From Gnomoniopsis sp. IMI 355080 (Eukaryota > Ascomycota > Sordariomycetes > Diaporthales > Gnomoniaceae): a stretch of DNA of 64,000 nucleotides. The translations under genes and the position numbers were made by a program. The notes under the pieces were generated by a model. That model ran no database searches. It was not told where the DNA came from and worked only from the letters and a program-made list of their open reading frames with translations. Each line of letters opens with the position of its first letter. Position 1 is the first letter of the stretch. The DNA lies in NCBI GenBank assembly GCA_027946555.1, contig JAPEVC010000188.1, positions 1 to 64,000 of the forward strand. Direction: 5' to 3'. This document shows, one piece after another, positions 36,517 through 48,468 of this stretch.

Positions 36517-39147
36517 CGTTAAGTGGCGTGTCTGGTGAACTGCCAACGAGATACGCTTGGTACCTCGTGAAATAAGCCCGATTCGGCTATAATCAGCATG
36601 AGCAGTCTCATCACTACATCACGCCAGACTTAAACTCGGAAGAAGTCTCACCATTCACGGAATAGCTCACTGTATCGGCGTGCGACGAGAGCGCGCGCCG
36701 GACGCTGTCTCAAGAGTATTAAACAACAAGCGGCAGTCTCTATCAATAACATTGAATATTCGCTGGTTATAACATGTATCCATGCAACTGTGACTATCTA
36801 ATACTATCAAATTGCGAGCCGACGGCGGTAGTCTGACGAGTAATTTGCACGACACGTTCCAGACCAACAGACCATAGATGCATTGCTTTTGAGGTTCTAG
36901 ATCATTTTGTCCCGTTTACCATAGAGTTTCGTCTCTAGATTCATCTCCTCAAAATACATGACTAGGTAGTAGAGAACCAGACTTTCATGTAGTGCCTCTA
37001 TCCCCTTTTGTTGAGACCTTAGTGTCTGCTAGAATGATTAGTATTCCTCACCGCACCCTTACTAGTGTGCTTTGTCCGATATTAACTGAGGCGCGCTCTC
37101 ACAAATGAAAGAGACGCTTTGTTATTTTTAAAGCGACTGAAGAAACCTCTTCCAAGCTGTGCATAGCGCACCGAGAGCCAATCGATCCGAAGATTGGCAT
37201 CCATGCACGGTTACAAAGTACGGTGCACGATGTTCGCGTGCTTGGCATCGCAAAATTGACAGATCCATATCGCAGGCTTCTGGTTTTCTCTTTTCTTTTT
37301 GGCTGTTGTCTCGTCGTCCGTGACTGAGCTTATCGCGACGAGAGATTCATCAAAAATCGGGATAATGATAGGCGCCTGACGTCTGGTGTTCGTATTTGAA
37401 CGGATACTGTGTGGGTGTTTCGTAGTGGATACCCCAAGACTTCAGGAGGCGATTCCGTAACAACCCGAACATACTTGTTGGTTCTGGATGGATAGTATCT
37501 CTCCTGCCCAGGCTCGCTAAATCTTCACAACTCTCACAATTTATACCATCAAGGCGGCATCACTCTGCTTTATAGTAGGTGTTACGCAGCCTCTTACGCG
37601 CGCCGCGACGAGATTGGAACCCAAGACCAGGAGCTGACCGAACCCACTCACTTTATTTCTGGAGTATACACTTGGCTTGATTCAGCTCTGTTTGCGTTTC
37701 TAGAAGCGCCAGCATCAAGACATCACCAAAAAGGAACAGGAAACAGCGATTTGTGTGGATGACACTCGCCACTACGGAATTTGCTCTAGTTGCGCAGAAA
37801 GATAGGACGGCTGGAACAATGCTCGCCACATGCAGGTCCCTGAACCTTGTGTAGCTGACGGTTGCCAAGGACTCAAGGTAGGGAACCGACCGGAAAATTG
37901 ACATCTTGGCAATCCAAGGTCAAAACCACCAACTATGCATTGCGACAAGATCAGACCCGCTACAAGGTGTAGAATGGTGAATTGTGAAAGAATCTGAGTT
38001 ACTAACATCAGTCGACTCGAATTTGCAACTGTAGTGTTCTCTACGGATAACTCTGTCCAGAATAGGTCTTCAGCTGGAGTCTTGGCCAAGCAGATAATCA
38101 AAATTCAGAACGAGGCAGAAGGTGGGGGACAAAGACTAGAGCAGCGTAGTGATACAAGTGGTTGAGTCAAGGGATCCAAGGTATCCACGCAAATAGGTTC
38201 TCGACTTGATCTTCAGACTTATTATTAAGTTGCGGATCTCCCGATAGCGCACCAAATTCGACATGTATTAATATAGTGCATCGAACACATACGTCTCACA
38301 CGAGAGTCGAGACGGCTCGAAACATACTCATCTTGCCTCACTGCCCAGGAGATCAAAACACTTTGAAATCTGCAATTATGTGTTCGCTAAAGGTGATCCG
38401 TATCAGCCCAGTTGCAGTGAAACTCATTGGCACCTGATTCCTTCGTAGACCTCCTTGAGCACTACATGTAGAGAAGGTCTCCACCCCCACCCCGCAGACC
38501 AAAAAGCGATTCCAGAAACGCCATTCACTGAAACCAATAAAATGGCTATAGATAAGGCAGGTGTGTTTGGTAGGGACATAGTGCCGATTGTGAACTGGAT
38601 CGTGGCCGAAATGTCAGCTTGAGTGACGTGAGGTTGGCCTAATCGGTAGGTAGCTATTCTCGTTGAAAAGGAACGCATAGACGCGAAACAACCAAGAGTT
38701 CACGAAGATAAGCTATTACCATGTATGTTGCAGTCAATCAGGGTCCATCTGATAAACACCTTCCTCAGAAGAGTTTGCAACACATCTGCCGGCACTAACG
38801 CTAGGGTGTTTCTACTTGCTAAATGCGGTATGTCCAGTGTTCTTGGATTCGTGATGCGAGCTAGGTAGAAACCGGAACACGCAGTCACCGACAGGAATTG
38901 ATCAGTGCATTCTGGGCCATAGGCAAGTCCCTCAGGTCGTACATTGCATAACAAGTGGAGTATCGTATGTTAAATTGCGGTGTAAAGACGCTGCCAGCCT
39001 GCAATCGGATGAGAGACTGGAATGGAAACAACAAAAGGCTACATACATCTTTGCATCGATTCATGTTCCTCTGCTGATATGTGAAAGCCTGGCTTTATTT
39101 TATGTCAGTTCGTGTTTGAAGTTGTCCAATCGAGAAGGAGGTATAGA

Positions 39148-39161
39148 TACCTACCTAGGTA
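39148..39161. repeat. TACCTAGGTA-family element
   Basis: TACCTACCTAGGTA, an extended member with an added TACC unit on one side. Confidence 0.6.
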
Positions 39162-41446
39162 GATAGCCAGCCAAGCTTTTAGGTGGGCTTAAATGCTACA
39201 TATGAATTCGAAAAGGCTTTAATATAGCAAGCGCACAGGATCTGGTTTAATTTAAATCTTCGGAGCATAGCACCCCGTATTGGTAGACTACATGTGCAAT
39301 ATTAAAACAGTAGTCTTATATAACTACCTTCCTAGGCAGGTCCCAGTGTGGTTGATCGATCAAAGTGGCTGTCAGGACGTCTCTTGATGGTAAAAGCCAA
39401 CGATCTAGTATCCTAGAGTCGATTCGCACCGCTTCGCACAAAATTAAAGGCTGGGAACAAGGACCAAGGCCAGTGCAGAACCTGCGATTTGCCAAATAGA
39501 TATGCGACATGACAACAGCAGCGCAAAGCGTCAGAACAGGGTCACCGCTTGTTGAGAAACTGAATGAGCATACAGGACATCTTGGTGTCGTTTTGTGTAC
39601 CTGTTGCCAAGGTGATCAATTTGTGATTGTGATTTTACCACTGGTCAACACGATGCTCCAAGAGGTTCTGTGTGTTCCGAGCTCAATTTGGCACTCTGTC
39701 GATACCTATTTCCTCCATCAGATCACTTCTTTGAAGGAGTTAGGTTGTTGCGCGCCCAGAGGGTACCCAGGTAATGAAGCTGTGCGATATCAGGCTCAAA
39801 TTGGTTTGGTCTGGACGCTTGACCCCCACATGGCTCATTAGGTGGTGAATCCATAAAGGCCTTGGCACATTGGCATACCTGCCAGACCATTTGAGCTCTT
39901 GGCTCATACGGCTGTACCACACAGCCACCCGTGGACCGCCTCCTATCAAGATCTATGTGCATGTTACCTCCCGCGACAGGATCTACATGGCGCCGAGACT
40001 GCACGAACTTGGACTCTTATTGAAAGATTAGAAGAATTGAGCAATCGGTTGCGACTCCACTGCGGTCCGGGTCTCTGAGCATAAGCGTCGGAAATGGATG
40101 GGGAGAAACATTCCAAAGGCTACTCTTCCGGTTGGCTAGAAAGTGCCTGACTTGCATGTTTCAATCCACGAGCCGACGCGCCTACCCGTTCGCCGATGTC
40201 TTGGCCTTCTATTTTGAGCCCCCAAGTAACAGAAAGCCATTGTTGAGCCTCAAACCCCCGTGTCCGCCCCACCAGCACTGTGCTGTTCCACGTCTCTTGC
40301 TGGCCCGCCAAGCAGCCAAGCCGCCGAGCCGGCTTTGGTTCTTGTTGCAAGTGCACAGAGGTCGAGACGGGCACGGAACCCCCGAACCTGAATCGTTGCC
40401 ACCGCTGTGCTCATTGTTTTCACATCTTTTTGTGTTTTTTTGGGGGTGTTTTTTTTGTTCAGCGAGTCGCGAGTGGCAAACCCAGCGGAACCGCGAAGAT
40501 GATGGTATCTGCCGCCACGTTACAACAAGATTCTGCACACCGGCCATCGTCACTGCTCTGTGCGATGGGATAGCCGAAATATGTGTGTGTAGCACCGAGC
40601 TTGTGATGTCCGGGACGTCATTCAACTGTTCGAATCAGGATAATCGTACAGCTGCTTGTGCAACCCTGGCTGAGGCTCAACCGCCCTTGGCAGATCTCGG
40701 AAAGTCTCTTAGCCACATGCACCACGGCTCGCACGTCCGGATAGTCATCCCATCTAGTCCGGCTTCCTAACTGCGGAACCCAGGCCGCGGTCCAGTACAG
40801 ACAGTACAGTACAAACAAGGGGATGGCCAACATGGCTGGCGCCCCCACTCAGAATGTTCCGAATATTGGACCTGAAGCTCCTATCGTTCCTGTTGGCCTA
40901 CCTACTCTGTACATGCCAGTGCGCGTCAATCTTGGCGATGATGCCTCATCACAGCCTCAAACCTCTTGGCCAGCCGGCGTCGAAAACGAACCGGCAGCCA
41001 GTCATGAGGTGAACCATGCCGCGTAAAACGAATGGATCCGACTTTCCCGATTTGGCCAATGACATGCTCGTCCGTTGCACTGTCGCCTTCCACAACCAGC
41101 AGATTAACCCCTGAGTTCCACTGTACAACAACCAGCAACACGATAGCCTTGGCTCATTGGATCGACATCGATCATTGGGATTACAGGGATCCAAAGAGAT
41201 GACCGTATAAACAACCATGCCTCTTGTACAAAACGGGATTTGCTGCCCAACTGCTCTCTTGCGTGATGATTAAAATATAGACATATTCCGTCCCGACTGG
41301 TATCTGGTGGAAATTTAGGCTGGTCCCTAACAAGAGGTTGAGTCTCTTATCTACAATTTCTCAATTGCCTTCACGATCAAGCTTATTCACCTATACACCA
41401 TATCCTTCGTCACTGTCCTTCACTCAATAACCCAACTCACTTATTT

Positions 41447-41761
41447 ATGGTCAACAACAAGAGCTCGGTGATCGACTCAGGAAGGCAACTTTGTTGCTCG
41501 CACAAGCAAGATGGATCCAAGACGAGACCCTATGGACAGACATTCTGGTCTGAGGCCCGAGAACATCAACCTACAAGAAATGCAACTCCCTCCAAGTCGA
41601 TTCTCTCTCAATTCGCCACAGGAGCAGATGGAGCAGATGGATCACAGCCAAGACAGTACTCGAGTATCAACGCCAGACCAAGAACACGATATGGAAAAGC
41701 AGATGGGCCATCATGTCAAGTCCTTCGGAGATGTTGGTCAACAACAACATTATCACCATGA
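41447..41761 (+). promoter_or_regulatory. Upstream open reading frame overlapping the transporter start
   Basis: An ATG 64 bp before the transporter start, in a different frame and in poor context (T at -3), opens a 104-codon frame that runs past the transporter ATG by about 250 bp. If the transcript includes it, it would lower translation of the transporter, whose own ATG context (AAG ATG G) is strong. The transcript start is unknown. Confidence 0.35.
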
Positions 41762-42884
41762 TCCCTACGACCCTAATCGTCCAAAACTCTCACTCAGACA
41801 AAGGCTCAGGCATTTCACCTGGGCATGGTACACGCTCATCATGAGCACTGGCGGCCTGTCTCTTCTCATCTTCGCACAACCCTTTCAATTTCCTGGTCTG
41901 AGGCAGATCGGCCTCGTCGTCTACATCATCACCTTGATTCTCTTCACCATTGTGACCGGATGTCTGGCGACTAGATTTTTCCTCTACTCTGGACAATTCA
42001 AAGCATCCATCACCCACGAACGCGAGGGCTTTTTCTTCCCGACTTTCTTCCTCACCCTCGCCACGCTAATTACATCCACCTACCGATATGCCATCCCGGC
42101 CGGCGACACACACCTTAACTGGGGAATTCAGGTGGCTTTCTGGAGTTACTTGGTCGCCACGATGGCAGTCGCCATTGGACAATACAGCTATGTCTTTCGT
42201 GTGCACAACCTCGAAGTCAGGACAATGATGCCCACCTGGATTCTTCCCATCTTCCCCATCATGCTTACGGGCACCATCGCCTCCGTCATTGCCGACACAC
42301 AACCCGACACGATTTCACCGGCGATCGTCTACAGCGGTCTCGCAGCACAGGGTCTGGGCGTGAGCGTCTCATTCATGATGTACGCACACATGGTTGGTCG
42401 TCTCATGTCTTTCGGTCTTCCCAGCCGCGAGCACCGTCCCGGCCTGTACATGAACGTGGGACCTCCGGCTTTCACTTGCCTTGCCTTCATCGGCATGGCC
42501 AATGGATTACCCGATACTTTCGATCTCGATGGCGACAGCATTATTGATGTCAAGTTCATCCGCCAGATGTCGGTGCTAGCTGGAATCTTCCTATGGGGAT
42601 TGAGTCTTTGGTGGTGGGGCGTGGCAACCATCGCAGTCATCTCAAGCAGGCCCAAGTACTTCCATTTGGGTTGGTGGGCAAGTGTTTTCCCCAACACAGG
42701 CTTCACACTCGCCACCATCACTGTCGGAAAGGCCCTGGGGAGCAATGTCGTCTCAAGTTTTGCTGTGTTCATGTCCGTTTGCCTCTTGTTAACTTACTTC
42801 TTTGTTCTGTACCACAATGTGCGTGCAGTGCTGAAGCAAGAGATCATGGGTCCGGGTCTGGACGAAGATGTGGTTGATCACTAA
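41511..42884 (+). CDS. TDT-family transporter (malic acid / C4-dicarboxylate or sulfite efflux type)
   Basis: Single-exon gene of 457 residues. The first 105 residues are hydrophilic, Gln/His/Asp-rich and variable in this family. The TDT core follows with about ten membrane segments: FTWAWYTLIMSTGGLSLLIF (typical first helix with STGG), CLATRFFLYSGQFK, REGFFFPTFFLTLATLI, FRVHNLEVRTMMPTWILPIF, and FLWGLSLWWWGVATIAVI near the end, with FHLGWWASVFPNTGFTLATI as the last conserved block. Members include the Schizosaccharomyces malate permease Mae1 and sulfite exporters SSU1. The motif mix looks slightly closer to the malate group, but that call is uncertain. The start at 41511 has good initiation context. 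An overlapping upstream frame may modulate it. Confidence 0.92.
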   Translation: MDPRRDPMDRHSGLRPENINLQEMQLPPSRFSLNSPQEQMEQMDHSQDSTRVSTPDQEHDMEKQMGHHVKSFGDVGQQQHYHHDPYDPNRPKLSLRQRLRHFTWAWYTLIMSTGGLSLLIFAQPFQFPGLRQIGLVVYIITLILFTIVTGCLATRFFLYSGQFKASITHEREGFFFPTFFLTLATLITSTYRYAIPAGDTHLNWGIQVAFWSYLVATMAVAIGQYSYVFRVHNLEVRTMMPTWILPIFPIMLTGTIASVIADTQPDTISPAIVYSGLAAQGLGVSVSFMMYAHMVGRLMSFGLPSREHRPGLYMNVGPPAFTCLAFIGMANGLPDTFDLDGDSIIDVKFIRQMSVLAGIFLWGLSLWWWGVATIAVISSRPKYFHLGWWASVFPNTGFTLATITVGKALGSNVVSSFAVFMSVCLLLTYFFVLYHNVRAVLKQEIMGPGLDEDVVDH

Positions 42885-44280
42885 AGCTTGGATGGTGAGC
42901 CTTGATTCTTTCAGTCTTCTGGCGTGGTGTTCCGGGATTTGAAGGTTGGGTCTTCTTTTCAACCAGAAAAGACTGTCTTTTCATTTACCACCTTGATTTT
43001 GTTTGGCGTTGGTAGAACGGATTGTGTGCTGGGAAGAATTGCATCCCATGGCCAACTTCAGATTGTTTTGGTCCAAGGACTACAAGCATCGTGCGATGTA
43101 AGCTTCTGCAAAACATGTAGAAATTTCATTGGTATCACAGAGGGACAGGTATAGAAGATATCTCTACATATTGCTCTGAAGGCGTCTAAAATACAAAAAT
43201 CTAACTAAAGTCACTCGTTCAATCGTCACGTCCTAGAAAGCTGTGAGCCCTGGAGATTAGTGAAAACCTTTGGAATATTGAAATCGATGCCACAAAGAGT
43301 TCCTCGAATTTTTTTCTTTTCCCCAGAAGGTTTGTAAACTGGCCTTACCAAGCTGGAATTTCAGAGAATCTCGATCCTCGAGTCAGCCTTCGGGAATTGA
43401 CTATAGACCTGCCTATTTGGTAGTGTGCAATAAACATAGGAGATGCTTTTGTTTCAAGTTGTCCTTAGCGGCACTTTAGTCAACGGCACATTGCAGAAAG
43501 GATTCTCCATGGGTCTCACTTGTCAAGTCCCAATTAACAACACATTGCCTATTGGCGTCGGGCCGAATTACGAAACGGCAAAGCAAATATGCATCGAGAT
43601 AGACTTGTAGCATCGTATACTTGGTTGATGTTTGAACAATAAATTATGCTCTTTCAAAATGCCGACATCTGCATTGAGTTATAGCCCTTGATTTCCCATC
43701 CTGGGCATTTGAGTAATGGAGCGAAATTACAAGGACGGCAGCATCTCAGGGTGCCTCGTCAACTTGAAGAGCCATATTGACTCGTGTGCCCAGTACTTCG
43801 CAAGCGATCTGTTGGCAATTGTGAATGTCTAGGTACTGTACCTTGGAACCCAAACTCGGCATCCATTGCCGAAAGCTACTAACACAGACGCCGGGTATTG
43901 CGGCTCGGTAGATGCATGATCTTAGGGATACGCGGGCATCTAAACTAAAGCCAGATGTTGAGTAGCTGTCTGTCAGCGGCAGGATGTGTAAGAGTGTCAA
44001 TAGCGCTGGTGTTACAACAAAATAAGCAAGCCTTCGGGCAGGATGTCTTCTTGATCGCTCATTGCTTGGCTCAAAGCCTGTTACCTAGGTAGCCTTGACC
44101 GAAAGGAAAGTAGTTGGATGCCTGGCAAACACCGGACGGGGCATGAGCAACGAGAAAGATACACTCATCGGGAACCATTCGAAGACTTGAGGGGAACTTT
44201 GAAAGATCATTTTTCATTTATAGACATTCCCATGTCACTAGAGTAGGAAATCTAGGCAGGTACAGCAGGTTCGTTCATTT
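42885..44280. other. Intergenic between converging genes, no gene supported
   Basis: The transporter and the deaminase converge here, so this gap should hold two 3' ends. A frame at 43746-44000 (minus) is featureless. One TACCTAGGTA-family element lies at 44083-44092. Confidence 0.55.
44083..44092. repeat. TACCTAGGTA-family element
   Basis: TACCTAGGTA core as TTACCTAGGTAG, with one base offset on the left side. Confidence 0.55.
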
Positions 44281-45818
44281 TCACATCTCACCACTCAACA
44301 TGAGTCGCCGCAGCAGTAGCACCTCATGTTTAGTAACAAAAACAGGAAGGTCTATGGGATTGTCCGAACTGACCATCGCTCCCTCCAAGTGGTCGACGAG
44401 ATCGCGAACCTTGGCGCCCTCCCACTTGCCCTCGCTTGTCGTCCAGAAGACCCGTTTGACACCCACGGAATGCATGTAAGAGATACAGCGGTAGCATGGG
44501 CGAGACTCAGCCACAAGCTTCGTGGCATCCACCTCTCCAGGCTGGTCAATTGGCGAGTCTGCTCTCCTTGCTGCTTTCTTTACTTTGCAGGAGAGCTCGT
44601 CGTGCAGAGAACCCGTTGATGAGGACGACCCCGACGATGCGCTGCAGCTTTCATAAACTTCCTTGCTCAGAGCCTCATCGTTCTGCTTGCCTGCACCGTT
44701 TGGGTTCTTGCGGACGAGCGACTCGGAACATGGGCGGCCGAGTCTCATTACGTACACATCTGCCCCAACCAACTTGGGGTGCTTCATACGATCCTTGATC
44801 CCGGAGGTAGAGGACTCAGTCCGCACCTTAGGTACGAGGAGATGTTCATTTCTTGCCTGTAAAAATGTTAGTGGCGGACTAGATTTTGGTATTGTAGCAG
44901 CCTCCCCCTCAACTGACCTTTCGCTGGCCAAATTCGCCGTTGCTAGAGTTTGTACCCAAAGCTGCTTGGACTTTGCCTGACTGTACATAGTTTGTGTCTG
45001 AAGAATCGTCTTGAGAAGAATCATTGTTCGTTGGGGAATGGGTAGGTCTTTTATACGGCTTGTACTGTTTGTACTTGTACCCGTTCTTGTACCGGAACTG
45101 ATACGAGTTTTTCTCTGCGCAGTGCCGCTGATGATTTAGTGTCTGATCCTGATTCTCGTTCTGATTCTGATTCTGATTTTGATCCTGGTTCTGATTCCGG
45201 TTCTGTTTCTGTTGATGATGATGATGTTGTTTCCCAGCATCCAATTTCTGAGATGAGGTGGTCGCATCGAGATGCACATGGTTCAAAACGCCACTCGTTG
45301 GTCTGTGTCGAGCCAGTGCATTGTTGTTGCTGTTGAGCATGCGTGCCACGCGCAGCGGCAAGGCAGACGGCGCGGACGTAGGCAGCAAGGGCCTCTCTTC
45401 GTAGCTCTCGTTTGCGTTTAGAATCACCGAATACTTTAAAGCACGGTTTAATATGCTGTGCGGTGCTAGCTGCCAGGGTAGAAGACGACGCCAAAGCCGA
45501 GTTAATGGCCATCATCTCGGAATGCATGGACAGACTCGCGTTGGCATGGTGACTGCCACCGCAGTTGCCTGAGACGGCTTCGACGGGCTTGAACTTGGAT
45601 TTGGAGTTGTTGTCCTTCTTGGGTTCGGCAGAAGGGTAGGCAGACTTGGGCAAGACGCCGGACTTCAGAATGTTGCCGCCATCATATCCAGGGCGGTAGT
45701 CATTGAAGCCCTGACCGATGACCTTGCCGCCCTTGACGACAATAGAACCATGGCGATAATGGAGCGGCGACAGACGGGCCTGCTCGATGCAGTGATTGAG
45801 GTACGAATCAGACTTCAT
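44281..45818 (-). CDS. Cytidine/dCMP-deaminase-fold protein with low-complexity insert (model uncertain)
   Basis: The first exon starts MKSDSYLNHCIEQARLSPLH with YRHGSIVVKGGKVIGQGFNDYRPG and the zinc/proton-donor motif MHSEMMAIN (H99, E101). The last exon (44856-44281) carries the second zinc motif SRPCYRCISYMHSVGVKRVF, followed by FVTKHEVLLLRRLM. These halves form one CDA-fold deaminase separated by a long low-complexity insert. A clear 61-nt intron lies at 44917-44857 (GTCAGT, CTAAC, TTTTTACAG). Between about 45110 and 44950 the frame of exon 1 must change to that of the piece before this intron; all usable donors there are weak, so either one or two unusual introns or a frameshift exists. 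Family knowledge points to dCMP-deaminase-like or tRNA-deaminase-related fungal proteins. The substrate is unknown. Confidence 0.75.
44857..44917 (-). other. Intron in the deaminase-like gene
   Basis: Donor GTCAGT, branch CCACTAACA and acceptor TTTTTACAG are all good. It joins two phase-0 pieces and brings the PCYRC zinc motif into the protein. Confidence 0.8.
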
Positions 45819-47476
45819 TGTTGCGGCGGGTTTGAGGTCTGCTTTTCCGATGGGCAGTGTGTTTTCCTGATTGGTTTTAGTATTCGTTCGGTGGTAGAAG
45901 AGTACAAGTGCTTTTGAGCGAAGTTTGAGGACAGCTTTGTGTGCTGTGAATGTGATGATGAGTACTTATTGGTGTCATTCTCAATCTTGAGGTCTTTCAG
46001 CTGACTAAGATCATAGCAACCCCGGTCACCTGCAGGGCGATAGCCCCCTGTCTCTCTCTAGACCCCGGCTTACAGGGGCGCATGTTAGACATGGGGTCCC
46101 TGCTGATGACTACATCAAATCGTCCTCCTTCAACAAGTCCTGCCTGACACCGTTCATTAGAATCTCAGCATGCTACGAAATACAGAGAGAGCCTAGCATC
46201 TCATTGTGAGTTGGAAAGACACTCTGGCCCTTGAATATGTTCAGTCAGCTGCGTGAAAAACAAACAATAAGCGCATTGCATAGCCAATACATGGCTACAC
46301 AACGTGGACTCCCAGTGGTTTGTTATGTGTTACCAATTCACCAGGCGAAGTCCTTTTTGAAAATCGTAGAGGGAAAAATAATGTTCTAGAACTGTATTGT
46401 CGCCTCTTGAATATATTTGGCAGCCTTCTCTCATAGACGAATGCGGCTCTTGGTAGACGCATACTCCAAAATACACTGCTCTACATCTCCAATACGATTC
46501 CAGCAGGAAGGAATACAGGCAGCTTGGGCTGGTATGAGAATGGTCCGGAAAATCTGACGGCGACAGAGGAAGTAGCTGTGCTCATCCGGTGTGAACAATA
46601 TGACAGGTACTGTGAGAGAAAAATGATCGGCATGTCACATCGACAGTCATATTGATGGTTAGACCCATTTACAGCGACGCTTAACATTCGTTGGATTCAT
46701 TGCTGTCAAGTTGTCGAGGCAGGTGCGAGATCTGCTGTTCGATACCTACTTAAGTACCTAGTCAGATAGACACAATAATCAGTGGGGCAGTGGCGCTGTC
46801 CTTGGTGTCTCTGATCTCAATTTCGTGGCTTCAAAACGAACTTGCAGGATCGCTGCAGATGACTCCGCAGTTGCAGTGAAAGTCCCGGTGTCCCTACAGT
46901 GTTTGGGCTCGGCAAAGAGGGTTTGCCTATCTCGCAACAGAGACAAAGTTTCAAGACGTCCATCAGCTACTTGGAAGTCAGCAGCAATCTGCATCTTGCT
47001 TCAAGTTCAGAAACTTCAAGCGTGGGAGCTTTCCAAGCCTGAAATAAAGTTGTGCAGTTCTAAGGTGTCGATGGCGGTATCTGAGGCACGGAACAATAGT
47101 GTTGAAAAGGAGTGTCATCATGGTTCTATTTCGATCCGACTTGGTGAGATTAAACCCTCTGGCTTCAGTCTAGACGTTTACTGCACGCCTGGCTCGACTG
47201 TACAGCTTCACAAGCCCTTTCTCATGCAACTTTCTTGATCATTTCAGGGATCGCCCGCGAATCTACATGTATATTAGATGTATAATCGTGTGATAGGGGT
47301 ATCGTTGACCATGTCGGTGTAATTATATCAGGAGGATTGTGTACCGAGCCGTAGCTGTGTCGGCGCCCATCCGGAAGCTCTGCTCGTACTCGGTTGTCTG
47401 GGCCACGGTGCGTCTCGGGCCGGCCTCCACCTCCAATTCTCGGACTCCAAAGTTTTGAAGATTGTACTCAGTCGTA
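45819..47476. other. Intergenic, no gene supported
   Basis: Deaminase promoter region and the 3' side of the BolA gene. A plus-strand frame at 46825-47238 (137 codons) has neither a recognisable domain nor splice-flanked extension. A TACTTAAGTACC-like palindrome lies near 46747-46760. Confidence 0.55.
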
Positions 47477-47986
47477 TTATGGCACCCTCGTCTTTAGCTG
47501 GCATCCATGCCAGCCCTTCAGCAAGTCTCCCAGCACGGCATTGACCATCCGTTGCTGCTTGAGCATGTTCGCGCCGCGAAATCTCTCTGAGGATATCTCG
47601 ATCCCGTACATTGAACCACAACCGCCCGATATATCCTGCACCACCAGCTCTACGGGACTGAACTCTTTTGCCAGACGGTCCCAGATCACGGACTCGGCTT
47701 CGTCAAGGAAATCGGGCTTCTCGACAGGTTTGGCTGCGGCAGACGAGGCTGATTCGGCGGCGGATGAGGCCGGACTGTGGCTGGCGATGGATGTGTGAAA
47801 CTTCGAGACCGTCGACAAGGGCTGTGTGGCTTGGGGTTGGAAGGGTCGCGGTGTTGTTGCTGTAGAAAGGACAGTCGCCGGCTGTTGGAGTCTGGAGCTG
47901 GTCGACACGGCTCTTCTGGCAGGTTGTGATTTTGACACAGCTGGGGCAGTCGCCCTGAAAAGGCTGGCGCACCTCTGGCAGAGCAT
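47477..47986 (-). CDS. bol3: Mitochondrial BolA-like protein (BOL3 type)
   Basis: Single exon, 169 residues. The first ATG is at 47986 (MLCQRCASLFRATAPA); sequence further upstream needs a TTG. The first 90 residues are rich in Arg, Ser and Ala with almost no acidic residues, a mitochondrial presequence plus linker. The BolA domain covers about 100-169: IWDRLAKEF-PVELVVQDISGGCGSMYGIEISSERFRG, then LKQQRMVNAVLGDLLKGWHG and a short end (LKTRVP). The GGCGSMY block marks the BOL3/BOLA3 subgroup, whose cysteine helps hold Fe-S clusters with glutaredoxin or NFU and supports delivery of [4Fe-4S] clusters to mitochondrial enzymes such as lipoate synthase and complex II. The histidine of WHG is the usual second ligand. 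Confidence 0.93.
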   Translation of the reverse strand: MLCQRCASLFRATAPAVSKSQPARRAVSTSSRLQQPATVLSTATTPRPFQPQATQPLSTVSKFHTSIASHSPASSAAESASSAAAKPVEKPDFLDEAESVIWDRLAKEFSPVELVVQDISGGCGSMYGIEISSERFRGANMLKQQRMVNAVLGDLLKGWHGCQLKTRVP

Positions 47987-48468
47987 TTTGACTGCGCTGG
48001 ATGAAATTGACAAGCTTCTTGCGCAAATTTGAAGTGGCAGTGATCTTAGGCACGAGATGGAAGATTGCTTAGAAATTCAACCGACGTTAGTCGTCTTGTG
48101 ATGATGTCACCCCATTGGCCAATGGAGTGGGCCCATGCTATGTCAGCCATTCTTACTGACTGCAGATGAGGCCTCAGCTGCCGTAATCCTCTGCTCCATG
48201 ACATTGCTTCACAACGTTTTTATTTCATCATCTATTCTCAAGTCTGTTTCCTCTGGAACCTGCAGCAACACACTACCTCCTTCTTCATATTTTTGGGGTA
48301 TCAATAAAGGCTCTTGAACCGAGCCAGTGTTGCCACAATCGACTTATGATTATTTTGCGTATAATGCAACCAGAGGGTATTGTATATGTGCCTAGAAACC
48401 ATTTGACGTCCACCCAACTCCCGATATCAGACATTGTAATTGCTTGAATCTCAGCACGAGCCTTCAGA
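47987..48468. other. Intergenic, 482 bp
   Basis: Upstream of the BolA gene and downstream of the second flavin monooxygenase, both minus. No gene, repeat or RNA was recognised. Confidence 0.6.

Larger units (their letters stand above)
35094..41510. other. Gene-free 6.4-kb stretch
   Basis: The longest gap in the window. I see no gene with recognisable domains on either strand. It holds an ACTG tetranucleotide repeat, a 13-bp tandem duplication, two TACCTAGGTA elements, long T/G homopolymer tracts near 40433-40460 and the upstream region of the TDT transporter. Open frames at 36102-36491, 37653-38101 and 38424-38954 (all minus) and 39509-39841 and 40132-40770 (plus) cannot be supported as genes. 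Some, mainly 36102-36491 with nearby minus-strand open sequence, read like eroded coding DNA. Confidence 0.5.

Noticed and set aside
37590..37650. Possible tRNA 3' half on the minus strand (GGGTTCCAATCTCG)
   Set aside because: No matching T-stem, D-arm or acceptor stem on either side.
40132..40770. 212-codon Cys-rich plus-strand frame
   Set aside because: It begins with TTG, spans long T/G homopolymers, overlaps an open frame on the other strand and has no family features.
44909..45427. Separate Gln/Asn-rich gene inside the deaminase locus
   Set aside because: Its 5' part overlaps deaminase coding sequence that matches the family in another frame; only its 3' part is likely used, as an exon of the deaminase.
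46825..47238. 137-codon plus-strand frame
   Set aside because: Starts with a plausible ATG but shows no domain, no splice context and no codon bias that I can judge; left out rather than guessed.
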